A stretch of DNA of 64,000 bases from Pelomonas sp. SE-A7 (GTDB lineage Bacteria > Pseudomonadota > Gammaproteobacteria > Burkholderiales > Burkholderiaceae_C). How positions within the stretch are numbered: position 1 is the stretch's first letter; each line of letters opens with the position of its first letter. The DNA is taken from positions 1,054,001 through 1,118,000 of the forward strand of contig NZ_JAUASW010000001.1 of NCBI RefSeq assembly GCF_030345705.1. Reading direction: 5' to 3'. The notes beneath the pieces are model-generated. The model was not told where the DNA came from. It searched no databases and worked only from the letters and a program-made list of their open reading frames with translations. Positions 18,070 to 26,594 of the stretch are shown in pieces. The position numbers and the translations under genes are program-made.

Positions 18070-18593
18070 TCGGAAATTTTCTTCAACTCGGCCGCGTAGC
18101 GTCGGCCATTGGCGATGTAGTGGCGGGCGCTGGCCTCCAGGCCGGCGCGCTGCTCGGGGCTCAGCTCGCGCACCGCCTTGGCGGGACTGCCGATGATCAG
18201 CGAGCCGTCGGGAAATTCCTTGCCCTCGGTCACCAGGGCGCCGGCACCGACCAGGCAATGCTTGCCTATGCGAGCGCCGTTCAGCACCACGGCACCGATG
18301 CCAATCAGCGAATGGTCGCCCACGGTGCAGCCATGCAGCATGACCTGGTGACCGACGGTGACGCCCTCACCCAGGCGCAGCGGAAAGCCGGCATCGGCAT
18401 GCAGCACCGAGCCGTCCTGAATGTTGGAGCCACGGCCTATGTGCAGATGGTCGGAGTCGCCGCGCAGCACGGCGTTGAACCAGATGCTGACCTCGTCTTC
18501 CAGCGTGACACGACCTATCACCTGGGCACTCTCGGCGATCCAGGCCGAGTCGGCGACATCGGGCTGCCAATCGCCCAGCTGAAAAACGGCCAT
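18066..18593 (-). CDS. Gamma-class carbonic anhydrase-like hexapeptide protein
   Basis: 175 residues, left-handed beta-helix of the gamma-carbonic anhydrase/PaaY/YrdA group. The sequence has the typical VIGRVTLEDEVSIWFNAVLRGD opening and His residues in SVLHAD and TVGHQVMLHGCTVG that would form the metal site. The start at 18593 (MAVFQLGDW) fits the family; 8 more residues are possible. Members of this group act as carbonic anhydrases or thioesterases, and some have no demonstrated activity. Confidence 0.9.
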   Translation of the reverse strand: MAVFQLGDWQPDVADSAWIAESAQVIGRVTLEDEVSIWFNAVLRGDSDHLHIGRGSNIQDGSVLHADAGFPLRLGEGVTVGHQVMLHGCTVGDHSLIGIGAVVLNGARIGKHCLVGAGALVTEGKEFPDGSLIIGSPAKAVRELSPEQRAGLEASARHYIANGRRYAAELKKISE

Positions 18594-18653
18594 GCTGCGG
18601 TACTCCGGGTGGCGCAAGCGCCCTTGGGAAAGTGCGTGATTTTACGGAGGCTC

Positions 18654-19436
18654 TCAGGACTGCAGCGCCGCCAGCTCCGCGTCGTCGAAACCGGCCGCAC
18701 GCCGAGCCTCGAGATTGAAAGGCGCGCGCAGTCGCGGCGCGTCGTACTGTTTCACCAGGGCGGCATAGGTCGAGATCGGATCCAGGCCGCGCTGCTCGCA
18801 GACCCAGCGGTACCAGCGGTTGCCGGCCGCCACATGGCCGATCTCGTCGCGCAGGATCACATCCAGGATCTCGCCGGCCCGGTGGTCGCCGGCGCCGACC
18901 AGCTTCTTGCGCACCGCCGGCGAGGCATCGAGGCCGCGCGCCTCCAGCGTGCGCGGCACCAGGGCAATGCGGGCCAGGATGTCGCCCTTGGTGCGCTCGG
19001 CCATGTCCCACAGCGCGTTGTGGGCGTTGAAGCTGCCGTAGTCCAAGCGCATGGACACCAGGTGATCGCGCAGCAGCGTGAAGTGCAGGGCCTCTTCCTT
19101 GGCGATGCGCACCCAGTCGCGATAGAAGGCCTCGGGCAGGCCGGGGAAGCGCCAGACGATGTCCAGCGCCAGGTCGATGGCATTGAGCTCGATATGGGCG
19201 ATGGAATGCACCAGGGAGGCGCGCCCCTCGACCGTGGCCAGCGAGCCATGCTTGAGCTGCACATGGGGCACCAGGGCCGGCCGGGCCGGGCGGCCGGGGA
19301 TGCCGGACGGTTCGTCCAGCCCAGCGTCCGCCTCCACGGGTTGCGCCACTTCGTCCAGAGCACGAGTGGCCGCGGCCTTGGCCACGGCATCGTCAATCAG
19401 CAAGGGCCCCAGGGCGGCCCGTCTCAGTTCCTGCAT
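18654..19436 (-). CDS. Ferritin-like DUF455 family protein
   Basis: 260 residues, DUF455/COG2833. Four-helix ferritin-like core with likely diiron ligands in IAHIELNAIDLALD, KEEALHFTLL and RDEIGHVAAGN. The family is widespread in proteobacteria; some members have been linked to tRNA hydroxylation-like or oxidase chemistry, but the role of this group is not established. It lies 60 bases upstream of the gamma-carbonic anhydrase on the same strand and may share its transcript. Confidence 0.88.
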   Translation of the reverse strand: MQELRRAALGPLLIDDAVAKAAATRALDEVAQPVEADAGLDEPSGIPGRPARPALVPHVQLKHGSLATVEGRASLVHSIAHIELNAIDLALDIVWRFPGLPEAFYRDWVRIAKEEALHFTLLRDHLVSMRLDYGSFNAHNALWDMAERTKGDILARIALVPRTLEARGLDASPAVRKKLVGAGDHRAGEILDVILRDEIGHVAAGNRWYRWVCEQRGLDPISTYAALVKQYDAPRLRAPFNLEARRAAGFDDAELAALQS

Positions 19437-19477
19437 GGCGGAATTCTAGGCAGCCGGCAAGACCGGCCCGAGCTCGC

Positions 19478-19483
19478 TAGAAT
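19478..19483 (+). promoter_or_regulatory. Candidate -10 box (TAGAAT), possibly leaderless
   Basis: TAGAAT-CCG ends 7 bases before the GTG of a small secreted protein. If it is the -10 element, transcription would start at the start codon. No -35 box stands out. Confidence 0.35.
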
Positions 19484-19490
19484 CCGCCCC

Positions 19491-19787
19491 GTGATCCGAC
19501 GCCTCATTTCGCTGCTGATGCTGGCCCTGCTCCTGGTGAGCGGCACGGCCACGGCCATGAGCCTCGAGCCAGTGACCGAGTTCTCGGCCACGGTGGCGGT
19601 GGACAGCGATCCAATGGACGAGCCCGGCACCGAGCCCACGCCCAGCGTCGAGAGCTTCGAGCACGCCATGATCTCCCGTCTGCCCAGGCTGGCAGCGCGC
19701 CAGACCGACCGACCAGCCGAAGCCAGCAGCGCCATGCCGGCCGCTCCCTTCCTCGAAGGGCCACAGCGCCCTCCCCGCGCGCGCTGA
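19491..19787 (+). CDS. Small secreted protein, hypothetical
   Basis: 98 residues, not recognised. The N-terminus is a good Sec signal (IRRLISLLMLALLLVSGTATA), with probable cleavage after ATA near residue 22. The mature part is Pro/Glu/Ala-rich, acidic at first, and probably disordered. The only sensible start is GTG at 19491. A real gene is supported by the signal peptide, the position between divergent DUF455 and terC, and the candidate -10 box just upstream, but an accidental frame cannot be excluded. Confidence 0.55.
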   Translation: MIRRLISLLMLALLLVSGTATAMSLEPVTEFSATVAVDSDPMDEPGTEPTPSVESFEHAMISRLPRLAARQTDRPAEASSAMPAAPFLEGPQRPPRAR

Positions 19788-19818
19788 TCCAGCGCCGCCG
19801 GCCCGGCTGACCCAAGCC

Positions 19819-19850
19819 GCGCCGGACTCAAGTTCCCCCCAATCCGGCGC
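19819..19850 (+). other. Stem-loop in the terC leader
   Basis: An 8-bp perfect stem with a 16-base C-rich loop lies 43 bases before the terC ATG. It lacks a U tract, and it does not show the conserved loops of the manganese yybP-ykoY riboswitch, which often precedes terC-family genes. Confidence 0.35.
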
Positions 19851-19892
19851 TCCGTCCATGCCTCCAGGCAGGCCGGCGCACAAGCATTCACC

Positions 19893-20642
19893 ATGGAATT
19901 CCTGTTCGACCCCAATCTCTGGCTCGCCTTCGCGATGCTGACCGCCCTGGAAATCGTCCTGGGCATAGACAACATCATCTTCATCTCCATCCTGGTCGGC
20001 CGTCTGCCGGCCGAGCAGCGCGACCGCGCGCGGCGCCTGGGCCTGGGCTTTGCCATGGCCTCTCGCCTGGCCTTGCTGTTCTCGCTCAGCTGGGTGATGG
20101 GCCTGACCGCCGACCTGTTCACAGTGCTGGGCCAGGGCATCAGCGGGCGCGACCTGGTGCTGCTGCTGGGTGGCCTGTTCCTGCTCTACAAAGCCTCGCA
20201 CGAAATCTTCGTCGAGGTCGAGGCCAGGGAAGAGGATGGCCCTCCCGCGGGTGACGCAGCCGCGCTGAAGGCCGCCGGCGCCAAGGCCTTCTGGATGGTG
20301 ATAGGCCAGATCGCCATCATCGACATCGTGTTCTCGCTCGATTCGGTGATCACGGCCGTAGGCATGGTCGACCAGATCGGTGTGATGGTCGCCGCCGTCG
20401 TGGCCTCGGTCGGCGTAATGCTGGTCGCGGCCAAGCCGATCGGCGAGTTCGTCGACCGCCATCCTTCGGTCAAGGTCCTGGCCCTGGCCTTCCTGGTGAT
20501 GGTGGGCATGGCGCTGACCGCCGAGGCCTTCGACCAGCATGTGCCCAAGGGCTATCTCTACGCCGCCATGTGCTTCTCGCTGGCTGTCGAGGCCCTCAAC
20601 ATCCGCGCCCGCGCCAAGCGCCGGGCGCAGGCATCCACCTGA
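19893..20642 (+). CDS. TerC-family membrane protein
   Basis: 249 residues with about seven membrane helices. TerC relatives (Alx, YkoY, MeeF/MeeY) export manganese or metallate exported enzymes, or give tellurite resistance. The family motif with acidic residues inside the first helix (ALEIVLGIDNIIFISIL) and its repeat IIDIVFSLDSVITAVG are both present. A short cytoplasmic acidic loop (EVEAREEDGPP) lies in the middle. It precedes a Bax-inhibitor-1 gene by 28 bases, so both may be one transcript. Confidence 0.92.
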   Translation: MEFLFDPNLWLAFAMLTALEIVLGIDNIIFISILVGRLPAEQRDRARRLGLGFAMASRLALLFSLSWVMGLTADLFTVLGQGISGRDLVLLLGGLFLLYKASHEIFVEVEAREEDGPPAGDAAALKAAGAKAFWMVIGQIAIIDIVFSLDSVITAVGMVDQIGVMVAAVVASVGVMLVAAKPIGEFVDRHPSVKVLALAFLVMVGMALTAEAFDQHVPKGYLYAAMCFSLAVEALNIRARAKRRAQAST

Positions 20643-20670
20643 TTTCATTCCACTGCAAGGAGCAGACGAC

Positions 20671-21363
20671 ATGAACTACGACAACGTGCAAACCTTCCCG
20701 TCCGGCGGCATCGCCTCGGCGGCCGAGCGCAACCGCGTGCTGCGCAACACCTACTGGCTGCTGGCGCTGTCCATGGTGCCCACGGTGCTGGGCGCGTGGA
20801 TCGGCGTCTCCACCGGCCTGGCCCGCGCCATGTCGCCCCTGGTCGGCCTGGTGGTCTTCATGGCCGGCGCCTTCGGCTTCATGTTCCTGATCGAGAAGAA
20901 CAAGAACTCGGCCGCCGGCGTGCCGCTGCTGCTGGCCTTCACCTTCTTCATGGGCCTGATGCTGTCGCGCCTGCTGGACCGGGTGCTGGGCCTGGGCAAC
21001 GGCGCCAGCCTGATCATGACCGCCTTCGCCGGCACCGGCGTGATCTTCCTGGGCATGGCCACGCTGTCCAGCGTGATCAAGCGCGACCTGAGCGGCATGG
21101 GCAAGTTCCTGTTCATCGGCGCCCTGCTGCTGATGGTGGCGGGCATCGCCAACATCTTCCTGCAGAGCAGCGCCCTGATGCTGACCCTGTCGGTGCTGGC
21201 CATCGCCATCTTCTCGGCCTTCATCCTGTACGACCTCAAGCGTGTTCAGGACGGCGAGGAGACCAACTACATCACCGCCACGCTGGGCGTCTACCTGAGC
21301 CTCTACAACGTGTTCCAGTCGCTGCTGTCCCTGCTGGGCATCTTCGGCGGCCGCGACGAGTGA
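20671..21363 (+). CDS. Bax inhibitor-1/YccA family membrane protein
   Basis: 230 residues, about seven membrane helices, UPF0005/BI-1 fold. E. coli YccA modulates FtsH; other members act as pH-sensitive calcium leak channels. The hydrophilic N-terminus ends in RNRVLRNTYWLLALSM, and the last helices contain the family's SAFILYDLKRV segment with conserved Asp. An AAGGAG site 8 bases before the ATG fixes the start. Confidence 0.93.
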   Translation: MNYDNVQTFPSGGIASAAERNRVLRNTYWLLALSMVPTVLGAWIGVSTGLARAMSPLVGLVVFMAGAFGFMFLIEKNKNSAAGVPLLLAFTFFMGLMLSRLLDRVLGLGNGASLIMTAFAGTGVIFLGMATLSSVIKRDLSGMGKFLFIGALLLMVAGIANIFLQSSALMLTLSVLAIAIFSAFILYDLKRVQDGEETNYITATLGVYLSLYNVFQSLLSLLGIFGGRDE

Positions 21364-21414
21364 CCTAGCACTTCCTCTCTCCACGTGAAGTAGCCGAGCA
21401 AGATCCTCGGTTGG

Positions 21415-21445
21415 GGGTGGGCCTGATAATCCCACCCTCTTTTTT
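21415..21445 (+). terminator. Intrinsic terminator after the BI-1 gene
   Basis: A 7-bp GGGTGGG/CCCACCC stem with a 9-base loop, followed by TCT and five T, begins 51 bases after the stop. It should end the terC-BI-1 transcript. Confidence 0.75.
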
Positions 21446-21467
21446 CGCCGGTACCTATTGCGCTGCC

Positions 21468-22367
21468 ATGTCCCGCGTCCAGGCCAATCTGCTGCTTGTC
21501 TTCATCGCCCTGATCTGGGGCTCGGCCTTCGTGGCCCAGGCCCAGGGCATGGCCGATGTCGGTCCCATGCTGTTCACCGGCGTGCGCTTTCTGATCGGCG
21601 CCCTGGTCGTGGCCCCGCTGGCCTGGATGGACTGGCGCAAGCTGAAACGCGAAGACAAGCAACCGAGCCCGCGCGACTGGCGCCGGATAGTCGGTCTGGG
21701 CCTGCTGATGTTGCTGGGCGCCGCGCTGCAGCAGATCGGCATCGTCTCGACCACGGTGACCAACGCCGGTTTCCTGACCGCGCTCTACGTGCCCCTGGTG
21801 CCGGTGCTGTCCTGGCTGTGGCTGCGCCACCTGCCGCATTGGTCGGTCTGGCCGGGTGCGCTGGCCTGCCTGGTCGGCGCCTTCCTGCTCTCGGGCGCCC
21901 ATGAGCTGAACATCGGCGCGGGCGACCTCTGGGTGATTGCCTCGGCCATCCCCTGGGCGGTCCATGTGCTGCTGGTCGGCCGCGTGGCGGACAAGCTGGC
22001 CGCGCCCTTCCTGGTTGCCTTCGGCCAGTTCGTCGTCTGCGGCCTGCTGGCCCTGGCCTGGGCCCTGATGATGGAGCCGGTGAGCCTGGCCGGCCTCAAG
22101 GTCGCGGCCGGCCCGATTGCCTACACCGGCGTGCTGTCGGTCGGCATCGCGTTCACCGCCCAGGTCGTGGCCCAGCGCTATGCCCATGCGGCCGACGCCG
22201 CCATCATCCTGTCCAGCGAAACCCTGTTCGCTGCCGTCTTCGGCTACCTCTTGATGGGCGACCGGCTGAGCTCCGCCGGCCTGCTGGGCTGCGGCCTGAT
22301 CCTGGTCAGCATGCTGGCGATCCAGTTGCTGCCGCTGCTGCGCTTGACCCGACTGAAGTCAGCCTGA
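21468..22367 (+). CDS. DMT-superfamily transporter (EamA type)
   Basis: 299 residues, ten predicted membrane helices in two EamA repeats. The first helix region has FIALIWGSAFVAQ and the second repeat ends in SLETLFAAVFGYLL-like sequence (here SSETLFAAVFGYLLMGDRL). These proteins usually export amino acids or other small metabolites. Neighbouring amine-catabolism genes suggest, but do not show, a related substrate. I took the ATG at 21468; 19 more residues upstream would begin in the terminator. Confidence 0.88.
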   Translation: MSRVQANLLLVFIALIWGSAFVAQAQGMADVGPMLFTGVRFLIGALVVAPLAWMDWRKLKREDKQPSPRDWRRIVGLGLLMLLGAALQQIGIVSTTVTNAGFLTALYVPLVPVLSWLWLRHLPHWSVWPGALACLVGAFLLSGAHELNIGAGDLWVIASAIPWAVHVLLVGRVADKLAAPFLVAFGQFVVCGLLALAWALMMEPVSLAGLKVAAGPIAYTGVLSVGIAFTAQVVAQRYAHAADAAIILSSETLFAAVFGYLLMGDRLSSAGLLGCGLILVSMLAIQLLPLLRLTRLKSA

Positions 22368-22368
22368 G

Positions 22369-22842
22369 CTACAACTCGTAGGCGGTGGTCTTCTTGACCG
22401 TCCGCAGCACCAGCATCGAGTTGGAGCGCGCCACTTCCGGCAGATGCATCAGCACCTGGCTGTGCATGCGCTCCAGGTCCTCGGAATCGCGGTAGGCAAA
22501 ACGGATCAGGTAGTCGTTGCTGCCCGCCACATAGAAGCAGTCCAGGATGTCGGGGCTGTCGCGCACCGCCTGCTCGAAGGCGGCCAGCGCCGCCGGGCTG
22601 ACACGCTCCAGGTTGATGATGGTGTAGCTGCTGCCCTGCTTGCCCACGGCCTTGGGGCTGACGAGGGCCACGTAGCGGTCTATCACCCCGCTGTCCTCCA
22701 GCTGCTTGACCCGCCGCAGGCAGGCCGAGGGGCTCAGATGGACGGCCTTGGCCAATTCCACGTTGGAGAGTCTTCCATCGCGCTGGAGCTCATTGAGAAT
22801 GGCCCGATCAATCGCATCCAATGCTGCTTCTTTACTGCTCAT
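22369..22842 (-). CDS. Lrp/AsnC-family transcriptional regulator
   Basis: 157 residues. An N-terminal winged helix-turn-helix (LDAIDRAILNELQRDGRLSN, then HLSPSACLRRVKQLEDSGVI) is followed by a RAM ligand-binding domain with the CFYVAGSNDYLIRF segment. It is divergent from the aminotransferase-puu operon across 133 bases and is the obvious candidate regulator of it. The start at 22842 (MSSKEAALDAID) fits the family better than the in-frame start 84 bases upstream. Confidence 0.92.
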   Translation of the reverse strand: MSSKEAALDAIDRAILNELQRDGRLSNVELAKAVHLSPSACLRRVKQLEDSGVIDRYVALVSPKAVGKQGSSYTIINLERVSPAALAAFEQAVRDSPDILDCFYVAGSNDYLIRFAYRDSEDLERMHSQVLMHLPEVARSNSMLVLRTVKKTTAYEL

Positions 22843-22975
22843 TCGAATTTCCTGCCAGGGATCGATGATGCCATCGCATTGAATTGCGTGAAGCGGTAGA
22901 AGCCCCCAGGACATTGGCAAGCACATTGCGAGAGGATCTGCCTAGACTGGCGTGATCTCGAAACAGGAGCCGCAC

Positions 22976-24283
22976 ATGGCCAAGGACCTCGACGCCTACT
23001 GGATGCCTTTCACCGCCAACCGGCAGTTCAAGAAGGCGCCGCGCCTGCTGACCCGCGCCGACGGCATGTACTTCACGGACGACAAGGGCCGCCAGATCCT
23101 CGACGGCATCGCCGGCCTCTGGTGCGTCAACGCCGGCCACAACCGGCCGAGAATCGTCAAGGCGATCCAGGACCAGGCGGCCGAGCTGGACTTCGCGCCG
23201 CCATTCCAGATGGGCCATCCCAAGGCCTTCGAGCTGGCCGAGCGCCTGGCCAAACTGACCCCGGCCGGCCTGGACAAGGTGTTCTACACAAACTCGGGCT
23301 CGGAGTCGGTCGATACCGCCCTGAAGATGGCCCTGGCCTACCACCGCGTCCGCGGCGAGGCCTCGCGCACCCGGCTGATAGGCCGCGAGCGCGGCTACCA
23401 CGGTGTCAATTTCGGCGGCATCTCGGTGGGCGGCATGGTCGCCAACCGCAAGATGTTCGGCACCATGCTGGGCGGAGTGGACCATATCCGCCACACCCAT
23501 GACCCGGCCCGCAATGCCTTCACCGTGGGCCAGCCGGCCCATGGCGCCGAGTTCGCCGACGAGCTGGAGCGCCTGGTCGCCCTGCACGATGCCTCGACCA
23601 TCGCGGCCGTCATCGTCGAGCCGGTGGCCGGCTCCACCGGCGTGCTGATCCCGCCGCAGGGCTATCTGCAGCGGCTGCGCGAGATCTGCGACAAGCACGG
23701 CATCCTCCTGATCTTCGACGAGGTCATCACCGGCTTCGGCCGCACCGGCCAGCCCTTTGCCGCCCAGACCTTCGGCGTCACGCCCGACCTGATGACGGTG
23801 GCCAAGGGCCTCACCAACGGCTGCGTGCCCATGGGCGCGGTGTTCGCCTCGAACAAGATCCACGATGCCTTCATGAACGGGCCCGAGCACCTGATCGAGT
23901 TCTTCCACGGCTACACCTACTCGGCCCATCCGCTGGCCTGCGCCGCCGCGCTCGGCACCCTGGACACCTATGCCGACGAAGGGCTCTTGACCCGGGCCTC
24001 CGAGATGCAGGGCTACTTCGCCGAATGCCTGCATTCGCTTAAGAGCGAGCCCAACGTGATCGACGTGCGCAACATCGGCCTGGTCGGCGGTGTCGAGCTG
24101 GCTCCGCTGCCCGGCGAGCCGGCCAAGCGGGCCTTCAACGTCTTCCTCGATTGCTGGGAAAAGGGCCTGCTGATTCGCACGACCGGCGACACCATCGCGC
24201 TGTCGCCGCCGTTGATCATCGAGCGTTCACATATCGACCAGATCATCGACACCTTGCGAGGTGCCTTGAAACGCGCGGCCTAG
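22976..24283 (+). CDS. Omega-amino acid--pyruvate aminotransferase (class III)
   Basis: 435 residues, PLP-dependent class III aminotransferase. It resembles beta-alanine:pyruvate transaminases (YWMPFTANRQFK, YTNSGSESVDTALKMALAYHR, RERGYHGVNFGG) and the related putrescine/spermidine aminotransferases such as SpuC. The PLP-binding Lys is in TVAKGLTNG (residue 277) and the Asp partner in IFDEVITGFG. An AGGAG site precedes the ATG at 22976. It heads a run with PuuD-, PuuA- and PuuC-like genes, so its substrate may be putrescine, a polyamine-derived omega-amino acid or beta-alanine. Confidence 0.92.
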   Translation: MAKDLDAYWMPFTANRQFKKAPRLLTRADGMYFTDDKGRQILDGIAGLWCVNAGHNRPRIVKAIQDQAAELDFAPPFQMGHPKAFELAERLAKLTPAGLDKVFYTNSGSESVDTALKMALAYHRVRGEASRTRLIGRERGYHGVNFGGISVGGMVANRKMFGTMLGGVDHIRHTHDPARNAFTVGQPAHGAEFADELERLVALHDASTIAAVIVEPVAGSTGVLIPPQGYLQRLREICDKHGILLIFDEVITGFGRTGQPFAAQTFGVTPDLMTVAKGLTNGCVPMGAVFASNKIHDAFMNGPEHLIEFFHGYTYSAHPLACAAALGTLDTYADEGLLTRASEMQGYFAECLHSLKSEPNVIDVRNIGLVGGVELAPLPGEPAKRAFNVFLDCWEKGLLIRTTGDTIALSPPLIIERSHIDQIIDTLRGALKRAA

Positions 24284-24305
24284 CCACTCAAACGGGAGCA
24301 GCAGC

Positions 24306-25109
24306 ATGGAAGGCAGTGTCGGCAAACCGGTGGTCCTGGTGCCGGCCTGCAACCGGCCGGTGGGCGAGCATCCCTTCCATATCGCCGGCAAGAAATACGT
24401 GGACGCGGTGCGCCTGGCCGGCTGCCTGCCGCTGGTCGTGCCCAGCAGCAGCGAAGCCGAACTGGATGAACTGCTGCAGCTGGCCGATGGCGTGTTTCTC
24501 ACCGGCTCGCCGTCCAACATCCACCCCAGCCACTTTGATGAAGCGGTCCACGACAGCACCTTGCCGCTGGACCCGGCCCGCGATGCCTGGACCCTGCCCC
24601 TGATTCCCAGGGCCCTGCGCCAGGGCCTGCCGCTGTTCGCCATCTGCCGCGGCTTCCAGGAGGCCAATGTGGCCCTGGGCGGCAGCCTGCACCAGGCAGT
24701 GCAGGAGCAGCCTGGATTGCGCGACCACCGCGCTCCCGCCGGCCAGCCGCCCGAGGTGGCCTATGGCCTGGCCCATGAGGTGGCCGTCCTGCCCGGCGGC
24801 CGGTTGGAGCAGTTGCTGCCGGGCCGCCGCCATGTCGAGGTGAACTCGGTCCATGGCCAGGGCGTCAAGGAACTGGCACCGGGCCTGCGTGTCGAGGCTG
24901 TAGCGCCCGATGGCCTGGTCGAGGCCTTCAGCGTCGAGGCCGCGCGCGGCTTCTCGCTGTGCGTCCAGTGGCATCCCGAATGGCAGGCGGCCGACAACCC
25001 GGTCTCCATGGCCCTGCTCGGTGCCTTCGGACAGGCCTGCCGCGACTACCGCGAACTCAAGCAGAAGCAGCGCCACCGCCAGGACAGCCTGCGCGACCCG
25101 GAGACCTAG
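24306..25109 (+). CDS. puuD: Gamma-glutamyl-GABA hydrolase-like amidotransferase (PuuD-like)
   Basis: 267 residues, class I glutamine amidotransferase fold. PuuD releases GABA from gamma-glutamyl-GABA in the glutamylated putrescine pathway. The nucleophile is Cys114 in FAICRGFQE and the His/Glu pair is H223/E225 in VQWHPEW. The C-terminus ends in a charged Lys/Arg/Gln tail. Its position directly before a PuuA-like synthetase supports the role. Confidence 0.88.
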   Translation: MEGSVGKPVVLVPACNRPVGEHPFHIAGKKYVDAVRLAGCLPLVVPSSSEAELDELLQLADGVFLTGSPSNIHPSHFDEAVHDSTLPLDPARDAWTLPLIPRALRQGLPLFAICRGFQEANVALGGSLHQAVQEQPGLRDHRAPAGQPPEVAYGLAHEVAVLPGGRLEQLLPGRRHVEVNSVHGQGVKELAPGLRVEAVAPDGLVEAFSVEAARGFSLCVQWHPEWQAADNPVSMALLGAFGQACRDYRELKQKQRHRQDSLRDPET

Positions 25110-25190
25110 CGCCGCCGACCACGACTCGAAATGGCAATCCCAAGCCTCCGGCAGACGCCAAGGGGCCAAGACCAACAAGACGAGGACATC

Positions 25191-26561
25191 ATGGTCATCA
25201 ACCGCAAGGAATTCAGCTTCGCCGAGCTGGAGCAATGGTTCCGCGAGCAGCGCATCACCGAGATCGAGTGCCTGGTGCCCGATCTCACCGGCGTGGCCCG
25301 CGGCAAGATCCTGCCGCGCGAGAAATTCACCGAGGATCGCGGCATGCGCCTGCCCGAGATCGTGGTGGCCATGGGGGTCACCGGCGAGTTCCCTTCGGAA
25401 GGCCCCTACTACGACGTGATCAGCCCGGTCGACATGGACATGGAGCTGCGCGCCGACCCGACCACCACGCGCATCGTGCCCTGGGCCACCGACCCGACGG
25501 CGCAGATCATCCACGACTGCTTCGACCGCCAGGGCAGGCTGATCCCGTTCGCACCGCGCTCGGTGCTGCGCCGGGTCTGCGACCTCTATGCGGCCGAGGG
25601 CTGGAAGCCGGTGGTCGCGCCGGAGCTGGAGTTCTACCTGGTCGGCCGCAACACCGACCCCGACATCCCGCTCAAGCCGCCGGTGGGCCGCAGCGGCCGT
25701 GCCGAGACCTCGCGCCAGGCCTATTCCATCGATGCGGTCAACGAGTTCGATCCGCTGTTCGAGGATGTCTACGCCTATTGCGAGCAGATGGAGCTGAACG
25801 TGGACACGCTGATCCACGAGATCGGCGCCGGCCAGATGGAGATCAATTTCTTCCATGCCGAGCCGCTGGGCCTGGCGGACGAGGTGTTCTTCTTCAAGCG
25901 CACGGTGCGCGAGGCGGCGCTGCGCCACGACATGTTCGCCACCTTCATGGCCAAGCCCATCGCCGGCGAGCCCGGCAGCGCCATGCATGTGCACCAGAAC
26001 GTGCTGCGCAGCGAGGACGGCAGCAATCTGTTCAGCAATGCCGACGGCACGGCCAGCCGCGAGTTCTACTGGTTCATAGGCGGCCTGCAGAAATACATCC
26101 CGGCCGCGATGGCGCTGTTCGCTCCCTATGTGAACAGCTACCGACGCCTGGCCCGCTTCACCGCCGCACCGATCAACATCCAGTGGGGCACGGACAACCG
26201 CACGGTAGGCATACGCTCGCCGCTGGCACCGCCGCAGGCGCGCCGCATCGAGAATCGCGTGATTGGTGCCGACGCCAATCCCTATGTGGCCCTGGCCGCC
26301 ACGCTGGCCTGCGGCTATCTGGGACTCAAGCACCGCATCGAGCCCTCGCCCGAATGTCGCGGCGACGCCTACCTCGGCGACTTCCAGCTGCCGCGCAGCC
26401 TGGGCGAGGCCCTGGGCCTGCTGCGCGAGGAGCGCGAGCTGGCCGGCGTGCTGGGCGAGGCCTTCGTGACCGTCTATGCCGAGATCAAGGAGATCGAGCA
26501 TGCCGAGTTCATGAAGGTGATCTCGCCCTGGGAGCGCGAGCACCTGCTGCTGCATGTCTGA
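25191..26561 (+). CDS. puuA: Glutamine synthetase-family protein, gamma-glutamylpolyamine synthetase (PuuA-like)
   Basis: 456 residues, glutamine synthetase fold. PuuA-type enzymes ligate glutamate to putrescine or other amines with ATP. Catalytic-domain signatures are present: EIGAGQMEINF (metal-binding Glu), MHVHQNV, and NRTVGIRSPLAPPQARRIENR. The divergent N-terminus (ECLVPDLTGVARGKILPREKF) is typical of the GlnA3/PuuA group rather than of assimilatory GlnA. I chose 25191 (MVINRKEF), with GAGGA just upstream, over the ATG at 25131. Confidence 0.9.
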   Translation: MVINRKEFSFAELEQWFREQRITEIECLVPDLTGVARGKILPREKFTEDRGMRLPEIVVAMGVTGEFPSEGPYYDVISPVDMDMELRADPTTTRIVPWATDPTAQIIHDCFDRQGRLIPFAPRSVLRRVCDLYAAEGWKPVVAPELEFYLVGRNTDPDIPLKPPVGRSGRAETSRQAYSIDAVNEFDPLFEDVYAYCEQMELNVDTLIHEIGAGQMEINFFHAEPLGLADEVFFFKRTVREAALRHDMFATFMAKPIAGEPGSAMHVHQNVLRSEDGSNLFSNADGTASREFYWFIGGLQKYIPAAMALFAPYVNSYRRLARFTAAPINIQWGTDNRTVGIRSPLAPPQARRIENRVIGADANPYVALAATLACGYLGLKHRIEPSPECRGDAYLGDFQLPRSLGEALGLLREERELAGVLGEAFVTVYAEIKEIEHAEFMKVISPWEREHLLLHV

Positions 26562-26594
26562 GGCAAGATCGACGCCCTGCACAAGGAAATCCCC

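Noticed and set aside
19788..19892. A yybP-ykoY manganese riboswitch in the terC leader
   Set aside because: The gap has a stem-loop but not the conserved loop sequences or the paired helices of that riboswitch, and is short for it.
22843..22975. A defined promoter in the gap between the Lrp regulator and the aminotransferase
   Set aside because: TTGGCA and TAGACT hexamers are present but 23 bases apart, too far for a normal promoter, and no clear palindrome for Lrp was found.
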